Source: Amorphoplanes friuliensis DSM 7358 (lineage in GTDB: Bacteria > Actinomycetota > Actinomycetes > Mycobacteriales > Micromonosporaceae). From it: a stretch of 64,000 bases of DNA. Location of the stretch: positions 4,130,001-4,194,000 of the forward strand of contig NC_022657.1 in the NCBI RefSeq assembly GCF_000494755.1, given 5' to 3'. Below the pieces are notes generated by a model that saw only the letters and a list, made by a program, of their open reading frames with translations, had not been told where the DNA came from and searched no databases. Of the stretch, positions 42,395 to 50,042 are shown one piece after another; position 1 is the stretch's first letter; each line of letters begins with the position of its first letter. The position numbers and the translations under genes were made by a program.

Positions 42395-42967
42395 ATGGAC
42401 AGCGGTGGCACGGACACGAAGACCATGCGCAGAGACGCGGCGCGTAGCCGCGCGGCGATCCTGCGCGCGCTCGACACCATGTACGCCGAGGAAGGTTCCG
42501 TGCCGGGGATGCATGCGCTGGCCGCCCGGGCGGAGGTCGGCGTGGCCACCCTGTACCGCCACTTTCCGACCCGCGAGGACCTGCTGACCGCACTCGCCGT
42601 GGACCGGCTGGTCCACCTCGTCGAGTTCGCCGACCAGGCCGGCGCGACGCCGGACACGGCCCAGGCGGTGCGGAACTTCTTCGAATCGGTCGCGGGTGCC
42701 GGATGCGACCCGGCGCTCGTGGCCCACCTGTCACCGGACTCCGCCGACAGGGCTTCGCAGGAGCTGCTCACCCGCTTCCAGCGCGGCCTCGACCACCTGC
42801 TGGAACGCGCCCACGCCGACGGGGTCATCCGGGCCGACGCCCAGCGGGAGCACGTCATCGCGCTGCTGCACGGCCTCCTGGCGACGGTCGCCCACCTCGG
42901 CGATCAGCCCGGCGGCTGTGACCTCGCCGTCGACATTCTGGCCCGGGGCCTGGCCGCGCCTCAGTAG
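42395..42967 (+). CDS. TetR-family regulator of the molybdenum hydroxylase operon
   Basis: 190 residues: HTH at about 14-60 (SRAAILRALDTMYAEEG, ARAEVGVATLYRHFPTRED) and a helical effector domain. TAGACT at 42381-42386 lies 8 bp before the ATG, fitting a leaderless or near-leaderless message. Divergent from the hydroxylase operon with two matching operators between them. The inducer is probably the aldehyde or N-heterocycle handled by the enzyme (inference). Confidence 0.88.
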   Translation: MDSGGTDTKTMRRDAARSRAAILRALDTMYAEEGSVPGMHALAARAEVGVATLYRHFPTREDLLTALAVDRLVHLVEFADQAGATPDTAQAVRNFFESVAGAGCDPALVAHLSPDSADRASQELLTRFQRGLDHLLERAHADGVIRADAQREHVIALLHGLLATVAHLGDQPGGCDLAVDILARGLAAPQ

Positions 42968-43198
42968 ACCGGCCGCTTCCCGCCCCACCCGGCCGGCCGA
43001 GGCGGGGTCGGCACAGTCGGGCCTTGGTGGATTGGGTTTGCCCGACATCCTTGAAGTTGGGCCTGGGCGGCACCGGGTGTGCTTGCGTGCACCGCGCGAA
43101 CCCGTCACCCCGCGGGCGGCACGGTCAACCCCGGGCGTAAACCGCGAGCCCGTGCGTAAGTAACCCGGGCAACAGCGCCCATGGGTGAGTGCCTGGGG

Positions 43199-43271
43199 CG
43201 AGACCGACCGGATTCGAACCGGCGTCCCCCCGGATGCGGTCCGGATGCGTCGACCTCTGCGCTACGGCCTC
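43199..43271 (-). tRNA. tRNA-like gene B, nominal anticodon CGC, C at position 33
   Basis: 73 nt, same body as tRNA-like gene A: acceptor GAGGCCG/CGGTCTC, TA, D-arm GCGC...ACGC, anticodon stem TCCGG/CCGGG with loop ACCGCAT, T-arm GCCGG-TTCGAAT-CCGGT. C33 replaces U33. GGC before the 5' end can pair with GCC after the acceptor. TACGCT at 43282-43287 (minus strand) is a -10-like box. May be non-decoding. Confidence 0.5.
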
Positions 43272-43311
43272 GCCACGCGGAAGCGTAAACCACCGTGTCC
43301 TGGACTTCGGC

Positions 43312-43360
43312 GCGAGACCGACCGGATTCGAGGGGTCGGGCCGGTCTCGCCGCGCGGAGG
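43312..43360 (-). pseudogene. deletion remnant of the tRNA-like family
   Basis: Carries the 3' part of the family (plus-strand GCGAGACCGACCGGATTCGA) joined, after loss of the middle, to GGTCTCGCCGCGCGGAGGCGT, which resembles the 5' flank of gene A. The two ends form an inverted repeat. No cloverleaf is possible. Confidence 0.6.
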
Positions 43361-43375
43361 CGTGACGGCATGGGG

Positions 43376-43450
43376 CAGGGCCGGCCGGATTCGAACCGGC
43401 GTCCTCCCGGTTTTGGAGACCGGGCGCGTCGACCTCTGCGCTACGGCCCT
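43376..43450 (-). tRNA. tRNA-Trp-like gene (anticodon CCA), unusual body
   Basis: 75 nt: acceptor AGGGCCG/CGGCCCT fully paired, TA at 8-9, D-arm GCGC...ACGC, anticodon loop CTCCAAA with U33 and anticodon CCA, T-arm GCCGG-TTCGAAT-CCGGC fully paired, G73. The anticodon stem has six pairs (CCCGGT/ACCGGG), one more than normal. D- and T-arms are those of genes A, B and the Gly-like gene rather than the usual bacterial tRNA-Trp. TATGCT at 43461-43466 (minus strand) is a -10-like box. Confidence 0.65.
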
Positions 43451-43474
43451 GCCGGGCGGCAGCATAGCGAAACC

Positions 43475-45007
43475 TCAGCGGGCGCGGAGCCGGCTCAGCA
43501 CTGTGGCCGCCGTGTGGTCGCCGTTGTCGCGGGCGGTCGGGTTGGCGCCCGCCGCTGCCAGGGCGGCCATCGCGGGTTCGGCGCCGGATTCCGCTGCTGC
43601 GTGGAGTGGGGTGCGGCCGTTGTGGTCGCGGTCGTCCAGGGAGAAGCCGGCGGCGAGGAGCACGGGCAGGACCCGGCGGTGGTCGACGTGGGCGACCAGG
43701 TGGAGCAGCGTGCCGCCGCCGGGTGTTCGCAGGGCGGGGTCGATGCCGTCTGCCAGGCGGGCCAGCAGTCCGTCGGTGTCGCCGTGGAGTGCCAGCGCGA
43801 AGAGGTCCTGGCGGTCTTTACGGACGGCTTTCGGGATCGGTTTGGCGCCACTGCGCCAGGCGCGGACGGCGGCCGCACAGCCGCCTATCGGGCCGCCCAG
43901 GCCGGCGAGGACGAACTCGCGGCGGATCTCCGCGTCGTCGTGGTGCGGGGTGAGCAGACGCCCGCCTGTGGCGATCACGGTGTGCCATTCCGTGCCGCAT
44001 CGGACGCGGATCGGGACCGGCTCGTGCCCGGCGGGCGGTGGCCGCTTCTGGACGCGGCCGGGGAAGAGCGCCTCGTGGATCAGTGGGTGGAGGTCGTCGG
44101 GTGTGAGGTCACCCTGGCGGAGCAGGGCGGCGTCCATCGGTGCCGGCACCCCGAAGGCGCGGGGGCCCGGCTCAAGTTTTTCCTCCCGCTCGGCGACGGT
44201 GGTGCCGTTCACGGCGTACAGGCGGGTGGGGGTGGCGAAGCGGGTCCGGGCGTACCGGTGGGTGAGTCTGGTGATCTCGGCGTGCGCCGTCGGCAGGGCC
44301 GTGGCCAGCTCGGCCAGGGACGCGGTGACCTCCTGGTCGTGCCAGTAGTAGACCTGGCCGCGGGGTGTCGGATCGAGGTGCAGGCCGGCGGCCGCAAAGG
44401 CTTCGGTGGCGACCGGGGCAGCGGAGATCCGCTCGAACACGGCCGGGCGGTCCGCTCCCTCCTCCGGCGGGGTCACGGTCCCCTGGGGGTACGGGGTCCC
44501 GTCGGGGAAATGCCACGGGAGTCGTGTGTCGGAGGCGCCGCACGCCCAGCGCCGGGCGGCGACGGCGTCGGCGTGCCAGGCCCAGTCGGGCAGGTCGTAG
44601 AAGTGCTCGGGGACGCGGTGGCCGACACGCAGCGCGATCGCCTGCCGGGGTGATCTCCCGCCGCGTGGCAGGCTGGCGATCAGCCGGGGCTCGTCGCTGT
44701 GCAGCGGCTCGTGGCGGAACAGCACCACAGTGGCCGAGTGCCGCAGCAAGCCCTCGCTGCGCGGCAGGAAGCGCCGGAGCAGGTCGGGGGCGAGGCCGCG
44801 CAGATCGGCCTCGATCCGCGCGGCGTGGTGGGCGCCGTAGGTGCGGGCTACGTCGGCGAGGTCGATGTGGACGTCGACCATGGCTGCCTCGCACGCGCCG
44901 CGCCAGTCGCCGGCGAGGCGTCGTTCGGTGGCGACGGTGACCATGCCGGGCGGCATGAAGTGCGCCAGGTCGCGCGCGTACCTCTCGCGTTCGCGTCGCC
45001 GCTCCAC
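43475..45007 (-). CDS. ankyrin-repeat protein of unknown function
   Basis: 510 residues from a GTG at 45007. Residues 1-400 have no recognised domain: basic N-terminus (ERRRERERYARDLAHFMPPGM), then mixed alpha/beta with WHFPDGTPYPQGTVTPPEEG and YYWHDQEVTASLAELATAL. The C-terminal 100 residues hold about three ankyrin repeats (GGTLLHLVAHVDHRRVLPVLL, NGRTPLHAAAESGAEPAM). No signal or membrane segment. It sits between two tRNA-like genes on the same strand. Probably a protein-binding factor; no enzyme motif seen. Confidence 0.7.
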   Translation of the reverse strand: MERRRERERYARDLAHFMPPGMVTVATERRLAGDWRGACEAAMVDVHIDLADVARTYGAHHAARIEADLRGLAPDLLRRFLPRSEGLLRHSATVVLFRHEPLHSDEPRLIASLPRGGRSPRQAIALRVGHRVPEHFYDLPDWAWHADAVAARRWACGASDTRLPWHFPDGTPYPQGTVTPPEEGADRPAVFERISAAPVATEAFAAAGLHLDPTPRGQVYYWHDQEVTASLAELATALPTAHAEITRLTHRYARTRFATPTRLYAVNGTTVAEREEKLEPGPRAFGVPAPMDAALLRQGDLTPDDLHPLIHEALFPGRVQKRPPPAGHEPVPIRVRCGTEWHTVIATGGRLLTPHHDDAEIRREFVLAGLGGPIGGCAAAVRAWRSGAKPIPKAVRKDRQDLFALALHGDTDGLLARLADGIDPALRTPGGGTLLHLVAHVDHRRVLPVLLAAGFSLDDRDHNGRTPLHAAAESGAEPAMAALAAAGANPTARDNGDHTAATVLSRLRAR

Positions 45008-45047
45008 GGTCGTGCCTCCTCTGCGGCTGCCCGCGTTTGTGCAGGTG

Positions 45048-45120
45048 GCGGACCGGCCGGGATCGAACCGGCGTCCTCCGCATGGGCAATGCGGCGCGAC
45101 GACCTCTGCGCTACGGCCCG
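45048..45120 (-). tRNA. tRNA-Gly-like gene (anticodon GCC), same family body
   Basis: 73 nt: acceptor CGGGCCG/CGGTCCG (one wobble), TA, D-arm with GCGC and TCGC, anticodon stem CCGCA/TGCGG with a normal 7-nt loop TTGCCCA (U33, anticodon GCC), variable AGGAC, T-arm GCCGG-TTCGATC-CCGGC. Acceptor pairing can extend by two G-C pairs into the flanks. TAAAGT at 45131-45136 (minus strand) is a -10-like box. The most canonical member of the family, but unlike the common actinobacterial tRNA-Gly. Confidence 0.65.
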
Positions 45121-45211
45121 CCGTCGCGAGACTTTATCGGCTCCGGCTGTTGCTTTCCGCCCCGCCTTCTTTCACAGTGACATTTGTCGATGGCTGACAC
45201 TGATGTGAACT

Positions 45212-45229
45212 CGTCCACATACGTGGACG
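45212..45229. promoter_or_regulatory. inverted repeat upstream of the secreted lyase-like gene
   Basis: CGTCCAC, 4-nt spacer, GTGGACG: perfect 7-bp arms, 23 bp before the ATG at 45253 and just ahead of its ribosome site. Candidate operator or leader hairpin; no known regulator matches. Confidence 0.4.
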
Positions 45230-45252
45230 TTGTCCGTCCGAATGGAGGCATC

Positions 45253-45846
45253 ATGAGAAGAAGAGCAGCGGCTGTCCTCGCCGCGGTGCTCGCCCTCGCC
45301 GCCGCACCGTCCCCGGCGTCCGCCGCACCTCTCGAGACCGGGCCCTGGACGTCGTACTCGCCGACGTTCGACCTGCAGCAACGCGGGTGCGGTACGGCGA
45401 GCGGGCTGACGTTCCGGCTGACCTGCTCGACGGCGAGCGGCGACCAGCGCGCCGAACGCCGGTACGCGACCTACAGCAGCGGCGTCCGCCAGTTCGAGGG
45501 GTACTTCCGGATCACCAGCATGCCGGGGTCCCGGATCAGCCTGAAGCAGACCTTCGGCCCCAGCGGCCCGTTCTTCATGCTCGCCGTCGAACGCGGTGGC
45601 CGCCTCTACGCCGTCCACGGCGGTACGACCCTCGCCACCGGTGCGACCGTCGGCACCGAGGTCCGGGTCAACACGGTGCACAACACCGGGAACGGTGCGC
45701 ACCGCACGTACATCAACGGCTCGAACCGCCACTCGCAGACCGGTGGCGGCGGCGGTTACTACGACAAGTTCGGCGCCTACCGTACGGAGAGCGGCGCCGG
45801 ACCGGTCGACGTCACCTGGAGCGGCATCCAGTTCTGGCGCAAATGA
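45253..45846 (+). CDS. secreted polysaccharide-lyase-like protein (jelly-roll fold)
   Basis: 197 residues from the ATG at 45253 with GGAGG at 45244-45248. Sec signal ends ASAAP (about 24). The mature part is all-beta with GYFRITSMPGSRISLKQTF, FFMLAVERGGRLYAV, GTEVRVNTVHNTG and YYDKFGAYRTESG. The last segment resembles the YxKxGxY region of PL7/PL20-type lyases, so it may cleave or bind a uronic-acid polysaccharide. Catalytic residues cannot be fixed with confidence. Its stop overlaps the ATG of a lipoprotein gene. Confidence 0.55.
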   Translation: MRRRAAAVLAAVLALAAAPSPASAAPLETGPWTSYSPTFDLQQRGCGTASGLTFRLTCSTASGDQRAERRYATYSSGVRQFEGYFRITSMPGSRISLKQTFGPSGPFFMLAVERGGRLYAVHGGTTLATGATVGTEVRVNTVHNTGNGAHRTYINGSNRHSQTGGGGGYYDKFGAYRTESGAGPVDVTWSGIQFWRK

Positions 45847-46520
45847 TCCGCCGCACCCTGCTGGTTGTCGTGCTCGTCCTGGCCGGCTGCTCCGCCGGCC
45901 GGGGCGGGCCGGCGATCACCCTGACCGCGACCCTGACCACGCCCGTCGACATCGACCTGCGCTGGGAGGGCGCCGAACCGGGGACGGCGGCGCAGATCGC
46001 CGAGTTCGCCACGGACCCGCGCGGGCCGTGGACGATCCTCGAGTTCCTGCCCCCGGACCGGCGCACCTACCGCCATCCGGACCTGATGCCGCGGACCGCG
46101 TTCTCGTACCGGATCCGCCCGGTCCTCGGCCCGGCCACACCCCCGGTGCCGATCCGCCTGACTGCGCCGTCGTTCGACGTGGCGGCGCCGGCCGACCTCA
46201 GCTGGGCGGCGCCGAGAAGCCTGCCGGGCACCACGGGCAACGGAGTGCCGGGCGGCGCTCCGACCGGTCTGCTGGCCGAGCCCCGGACCCGCGACGCGAT
46301 CCTGCTCACCTGGACCGACACGTCGTCGGACGAGGAGGGTTTCCTCGTCGAGATCCTCCCGCAGGGCGCCGCGGCCTGGTCGGTGGTCATGGTCGTGGAC
46401 CCGGACATCACCTCCGTCGGCGTCCAGGCCCTCGACACGGAACGCACAGCCGACATCCGCGTCCGCGCCCACCACTACGGCACCCCCTCGGGGACAGCGA
46501 CCCGCACGACCGGCGGCTAG
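45843..46520 (+). CDS. lipoprotein with two fibronectin-type-III-like domains
   Basis: 225 residues from the ATG in an ATGA overlap. The signal peptide ends in a lipobox LVLAGCS, so it is anchored on the outer face of the membrane. Two Fn3-like beta domains follow: about 30-105 (IDLRWEGAEPGT, TAFSYRIRPV) and about 140-225 (AILLTWTDTSSDEEGFLVEI, ADIRVRAHHYG). No enzyme motif. Coupling to the lyase-like gene suggests a surface partner that binds the same polymer (inference). Confidence 0.7.
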   Translation: MIRRTLLVVVLVLAGCSAGRGGPAITLTATLTTPVDIDLRWEGAEPGTAAQIAEFATDPRGPWTILEFLPPDRRTYRHPDLMPRTAFSYRIRPVLGPATPPVPIRLTAPSFDVAAPADLSWAAPRSLPGTTGNGVPGGAPTGLLAEPRTRDAILLTWTDTSSDEEGFLVEILPQGAAAWSVVMVVDPDITSVGVQALDTERTADIRVRAHHYGTPSGTATRTTGG

Positions 46521-46557
46521 CTTGCTAACCGAGGGCCGGACGACACAGGGGGATGCC

Positions 46558-47304
46558 ATGTTCGTGATCGCTCATCTCAGTGACACCCACATCGACGACA
46601 CGCCGGAGTCCGCGGAGAAGACCGCACGGGTGCTCGGGTATCTGAACGCGTTGCCGCGCCCGGTGGACGCGATTCTGATCACCGGGGACATCGCCGACAA
46701 CGGGCGTGAGGACGAGTACCGGGTGGCGGCGAAGCTGTTCGCCTCGGAGCTGCCCGTGCTGGTCCTTCCGGGCAACCACGATGTGCGGGACGCGTACCGG
46801 AAAGGGCTGCTGGGGGACGCCGCCGGGGGTGACGGGCCGATCAACAGCCGGCACGAGGTGGCCGGGGCGGTTTTTCTGCTCGCCGACTCCAGCATCCCGG
46901 GCCGGGACGACGGGCGGCTCGACGAGGAGACACTCGCCTGGCTCGCTGCGGAGCTCGCGGCCGTGCCGGCGGGTGTGCCGGTCTTCATCGCCTTCCATCA
47001 CCCGCCGGTCGAGCTGCACCACCCGTTCATCGACTCGATCCGGCTGCTGGAGCCCGGGCCGCTCGCCGAACTGATGGCCGCGCACCCGCAGGTGGAAGCC
47101 GTCCTCACCGGGCACGCCCACACGGCTGCGGCCAGCACCTTCGCGGGCCGGCCGCTGCTGGTGGCGCCCGGTGTGATCTCGACGCTGCGGCTGCCGTGGG
47201 AGGGGCCGGGGCCGTTCGCCGACCGTGACCAGCCGCCCGGTGTCGCGTTCCACATCCGGGACGACACCGGGCGGCTGACCACGCACTACCGCGTCGTGAT
47301 CTGA
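46558..47304 (+). CDS. calcineurin-like phosphoesterase (cyclic-nucleotide PDE class III-like)
   Basis: 248 residues from the ATG at 46558. All metal motifs are present: LSDTHID, ITGDIADNG, LPGNHDVR, AFHHPP and LTGHAHTA. Size and motif order match the CpdA/Rv0805 class of cyclic nucleotide or phosphodiester hydrolases. No signal peptide, so cytoplasmic. Stands alone, convergent with zwf. Actual substrate not determined. Confidence 0.88.
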   Translation: MFVIAHLSDTHIDDTPESAEKTARVLGYLNALPRPVDAILITGDIADNGREDEYRVAAKLFASELPVLVLPGNHDVRDAYRKGLLGDAAGGDGPINSRHEVAGAVFLLADSSIPGRDDGRLDEETLAWLAAELAAVPAGVPVFIAFHHPPVELHHPFIDSIRLLEPGPLAELMAAHPQVEAVLTGHAHTAAASTFAGRPLLVAPGVISTLRLPWEGPGPFADRDQPPGVAFHIRDDTGRLTTHYRVVI

Positions 47305-47313
47305 GGCCGGGCC

Positions 47314-48708
47314 CTACTGGCCGAGCAGCCAGCCGTGCGGGGCCGCCAGCTTCTTCGCGGCGGCCGGGCCCATCGAGTCCTGCGCGTACTTGTGCAGGCG
47401 GGGCGGGTTGTCCAGGATCGGCTGGACCGTGCGCCAGGCCGCCGACAGGCCGTCCGGGCGGGTGAAGAGCGATCGGTCGCCGAGCAGCACGTCGTGAATC
47501 AGCCGCACGTAAGGCGGCAGCGGCTCGGCGTCGGGCAGCTCGGCCAGCGGAAGCTTCACCGTGGCCGACTCGAGGTGCAGCTCGATGCCGGGCTTCTTCG
47601 CCAGCAGGCTCAGGGCGATCTCACCGTTGCCTGCGAGGGAGAACGACAGGGCGTTCGCCTGACCCGGCAGGCCCTTGAGCGGGCCCTGCGGCGTGCGCAG
47701 GACGACGGTCACCCTCTGCTCGCTCACCGCCATCCTCTTCCCGGTACGCAGGAGGAACGGCACACCCTGCCACCGCGGGTTGTCGATCCACAGCTTCGCG
47801 GCGACGTACGTGTCCGTGGTGGACCGGGGCTCGATGCCCTTGACCTTGCGGTAGCCGTCGAACTGGCCCAGCACCACCTCGGCCGGGTCCAGCGGCCGGA
47901 ACGCGCGGATCACCCGCTCGCGCGCCGACTGGAGGTCCGGTGCCGTCAGGGTCTCCGGTGGCTCCATGGCGACCTCGGCGGCGACCTGGAACAGGTGCGT
48001 GACCAGCATGTCCAGGACGGCACCGGTCGCGTCGTAGAAGCCCGCGCGGTCGTCGACGCCGAGGTCCTCGGGGACGTCGATCTGCACACTCTCGATGTGG
48101 TCGCGGTTCCACATGGCCGCGAACAGCTCGTTGGCGAAGCGCAGCACGTGGAGGTTCTGCGTCGCCTCCTTGCCCAGGAAATGGTCGATCCGGTAGACCT
48201 GCGACTCGTCCAGCACCGAGTGCACGATGCGGTTCAGCGAGCGGAAGCCCTTCGGTGACGTGCCGAACGGCTTCTCGTAGACGACCCGGGCCCCCTTGGC
48301 CAGGCCGTGCTGTCCCAGCGCCTTGGTCAGCTCCGGGAACGTGACGGGCGGCACGGCCAGGTAGTGGACGAGCTGGGCGCGTGCGCCGACGCGGCGGCGG
48401 GCCTCACCGATGACGTCGAGCAGGCTGCCGGGGGAGTCGGTGTCGAAGCCGCCACCCGCGAAGTAGAGCCGCTGCTCGAACTCCTTCCACGGCCCCCGGT
48501 CGGGGTGCGGTCCGAACTCGACGAGCACGTCGTGGACGTGTTTGCGGAAGTCCTCGTGAGCGACGTCGCCGCGGCCGTTGCCGACCAGGACCCAGTCCTC
48601 GGGCAGCAGGCCCTCGATCGCCAGGGTGTAGAACGCGGGCAGCACCATCCGCCGGGCCAGGTCGCCGGTGGCACCGAACAGCACGAACACAGTCTTCTTC
48701 GTCGCCAT
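47314..48708 (-). CDS. zwf: glucose-6-phosphate 1-dehydrogenase
   Basis: 464 residues from the ATG at 48708; a longer reading to 48768 has no support. The NADP motif is LFGATGDLARRM, followed by YEKPFGTSPKGF and the active-site sequence YRIDHFLGKE; the C-terminal G6PD domain is complete. It catalyses the first step of the oxidative pentose phosphate pathway. There is no opcA, tal or tkt gene next to it, so this may be a second, stand-alone zwf; that is inference from local context only. Confidence 0.95.
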   Translation of the reverse strand: MATKKTVFVLFGATGDLARRMVLPAFYTLAIEGLLPEDWVLVGNGRGDVAHEDFRKHVHDVLVEFGPHPDRGPWKEFEQRLYFAGGGFDTDSPGSLLDVIGEARRRVGARAQLVHYLAVPPVTFPELTKALGQHGLAKGARVVYEKPFGTSPKGFRSLNRIVHSVLDESQVYRIDHFLGKEATQNLHVLRFANELFAAMWNRDHIESVQIDVPEDLGVDDRAGFYDATGAVLDMLVTHLFQVAAEVAMEPPETLTAPDLQSARERVIRAFRPLDPAEVVLGQFDGYRKVKGIEPRSTTDTYVAAKLWIDNPRWQGVPFLLRTGKRMAVSEQRVTVVLRTPQGPLKGLPGQANALSFSLAGNGEIALSLLAKKPGIELHLESATVKLPLAELPDAEPLPPYVRLIHDVLLGDRSLFTRPDGLSAAWRTVQPILDNPPRLHKYAQDSMGPAAAKKLAAPHGWLLGQ

Positions 48709-48900
48709 GGGTCCACCATTCACCGTTCGCGGCGCATCTAATCGCCCTTGTGACCAGGACGTCCCCACCGTATCGAGATCGGATCAAAAAAATCGGCGAG
48801 ATTTTGAACCGGATGAATTCGGCGCAGAACTGAACCCCCATGCGGTTCGGTCGCGTACTGGCATTCGTACGACATTGATGACCGACGACGAGGAGTGGTG
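48709..48900. other. 192-bp AT-richer intergenic region between divergent zwf and a membrane protein gene
   Basis: Contains an A-run and the phrases GATCAAAAAAATCGGCGAG and GACATTGATGACC. No clear promoter hexamers, operator or RNA gene could be assigned. GAGGAGTGG at 48890-48898 is the ribosome site of the next gene. Confidence 0.5.
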
Positions 48901-49701
48901 ATGAGACTGCGACAGCGACGACGCACCGGGGGCAGCAGCACCGGGGTCAACCGCAAGGCGATCGGCGGCGCAGTCATTGCTGGCGTGCTGGTGGTGGGTG
49001 GTGTCACCGGCCTGCAGTACGCCTCCGCGGGCGAACAGAAGAAGGCTTCCGCGATTATCGTGGTCGAAGGCCAGAACTTCGACGTGGCCGGTTGCGAGAA
49101 GCTGGAAATCAACGCCGGCGCCGTTGTCTGCGACGGTGAGCAATTGGCGCCCGAGGAGGAGATCGGTGCCGCCGACGCGGCCGCCGCCTCCGCGCAGGCG
49201 CTCGAGGATTCGTGCGACCAGTTCGCGATCGACCAGGCCGCCGCGGACGAGGAAGCGGCCGGTGCCGGCGAGGAAGATGCCGCCGGTGAGGAAGGCGCCG
49301 CCGAGGACGAGGCCGCCGCTCCTGCCGCTCCGGCCGACATGTCCAAGAAGGCCAAGAAGGCCGTGGCCAAGAAGTGGGCCAAGGGCATGGGCAAGGAGAA
49401 GGGCGCCGAGCAGAAGGAAGAGGCCGGTGCGGGTGCCGCCGAGGAGGAGGGCGCCGGTGCTGAGGAGGGCGCTGCTCAGGAGGACCTGGACGCGGCCGTG
49501 ACCGACGCCCGGGCCGCGCTGCTCGTGGCCTGCCTGGACCTGTCCGGCAAGAAGGCCGCCGCTGCCGAGGCAGCCGGCGACGCCGGTGCGGGCGAAGAGG
49601 CCGGTGCAGGTGAAGAGGCCGGCGCTGGTGAAGAAGCCGGTGCGGGCGATGAGGCCGGCGCGGGCGAGGAGCAGGAAGCTCCCGCCAAGGCCAAGAAGTA
49701 A
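48901..49701 (+). CDS. membrane-anchored Ala/Glu-rich low-complexity protein
   Basis: 266 residues. A basic N-terminus (RLRQRRR) and one transmembrane segment (about 21-42, GGAVIAGVLVVGGVTGL) are followed by an exported domain. A short non-repetitive part holds several Cys (GCEKLEI, VVCDGEQL, DSCDQF), then long Ala/Glu/Gly stretches with a Lys-rich middle (KKAKKAVAKKWAKGMGKEKG) and a C-terminal array of the unit GAGEEA repeated about five times. Composition suggests an extended, highly charged surface spacer. No known domain. A very strong hairpin follows the stop. Confidence 0.6.
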   Translation: MRLRQRRRTGGSSTGVNRKAIGGAVIAGVLVVGGVTGLQYASAGEQKKASAIIVVEGQNFDVAGCEKLEINAGAVVCDGEQLAPEEEIGAADAAAASAQALEDSCDQFAIDQAAADEEAAGAGEEDAAGEEGAAEDEAAAPAAPADMSKKAKKAVAKKWAKGMGKEKGAEQKEEAGAGAAEEEGAGAEEGAAQEDLDAAVTDARAALLVACLDLSGKKAAAAEAAGDAGAGEEAGAGEEAGAGEEAGAGDEAGAGEEQEAPAKAKK

Positions 49702-49711
49702 CAGCACCGCA

Positions 49712-49752
49712 GCACCGGTCCCGCCCGCGTCACTCGCGGGCGGGACCGGTGC
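49712..49752. terminator. 18-bp perfect hairpin, bidirectional terminator
   Basis: 49712-49729 pairs perfectly with 49735-49752 around a 5-nt loop (TCACT). It lies 10 bp past the stop of the Ala/Glu-rich gene and 6 bp before the stop of the opposing small gene. Confidence 0.85.
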
Positions 49753-49758
49753 GTCGGA

Positions 49759-49890
49759 TCAATACCTGTCCCGGTCGCGCACACCTTCGAGGGTGGGCTT
49801 CCAGTCCGCGCTGTCACGGCTGTCGGCCGTCAGACCGAAGCCCGACGCGATCGCGATGGCGACGAAGAAGAGCAGTACGACAAATCCCAT
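49759..49890 (-). CDS. small single-pass membrane protein, 43 residues
   Basis: ATG at 49890 (or GTG at 49899, adding three residues) with AAGGG upstream. MGFVVLLFFVAIAIASGFGL is one membrane helix, followed by a conserved-looking tail TADSRDSADWKPTLEGVRDRD. Similar tiny proteins with a TADSRDSADW tail are, from memory, frequent in actinobacteria and uncharacterised. Separated from the opposing gene by the strong hairpin. Confidence 0.65.
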   Translation of the reverse strand: MGFVVLLFFVAIAIASGFGLTADSRDSADWKPTLEGVRDRDRY

Positions 49891-50006
49891 GACCTTCACA
49901 CCCTTGTTCCGGCTGGCTCGTGTTCCTGGCCGGTGCGCACCGGGTTGCTTGTTCTGAGTTTGCTCCGGTGGCGAACGGCCGGACAGTGGCAGAGATGCCA
50001 TACATC

Positions 50007-50035
50007 TTCAAAATCCTGCCAACTCGTCGTAGGCT
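50007..50035 (+). promoter_or_regulatory. promoter of a leaderless GlxA-family regulator gene
   Basis: TTCAAA (50007-50012) and TAGGCT (50030-50035) with 17-bp spacing. The ATG at 50043 is 7 bp after the -10 box, so transcription likely starts at or next to the start codon. Confidence 0.6.
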
Positions 50036-50042
50036 GGCGGAC

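Noticed and set aside
43105..43465. Short open frames across the tRNA-like genes
   Set aside because: They translate tRNA and flanking sequence and look alike only because the tRNA-like genes are alike.
47314..48708. A full pentose phosphate operon around zwf
   Set aside because: Neighbours are a phosphoesterase and an unrelated membrane protein; no opcA, tal, tkt or pgl genes are present.
49561..49678. The GAGEEA-coding repeats as a CRISPR or minisatellite array
   Set aside because: The unit is short, imperfect at the DNA level and in frame within a coding region; no spacers.
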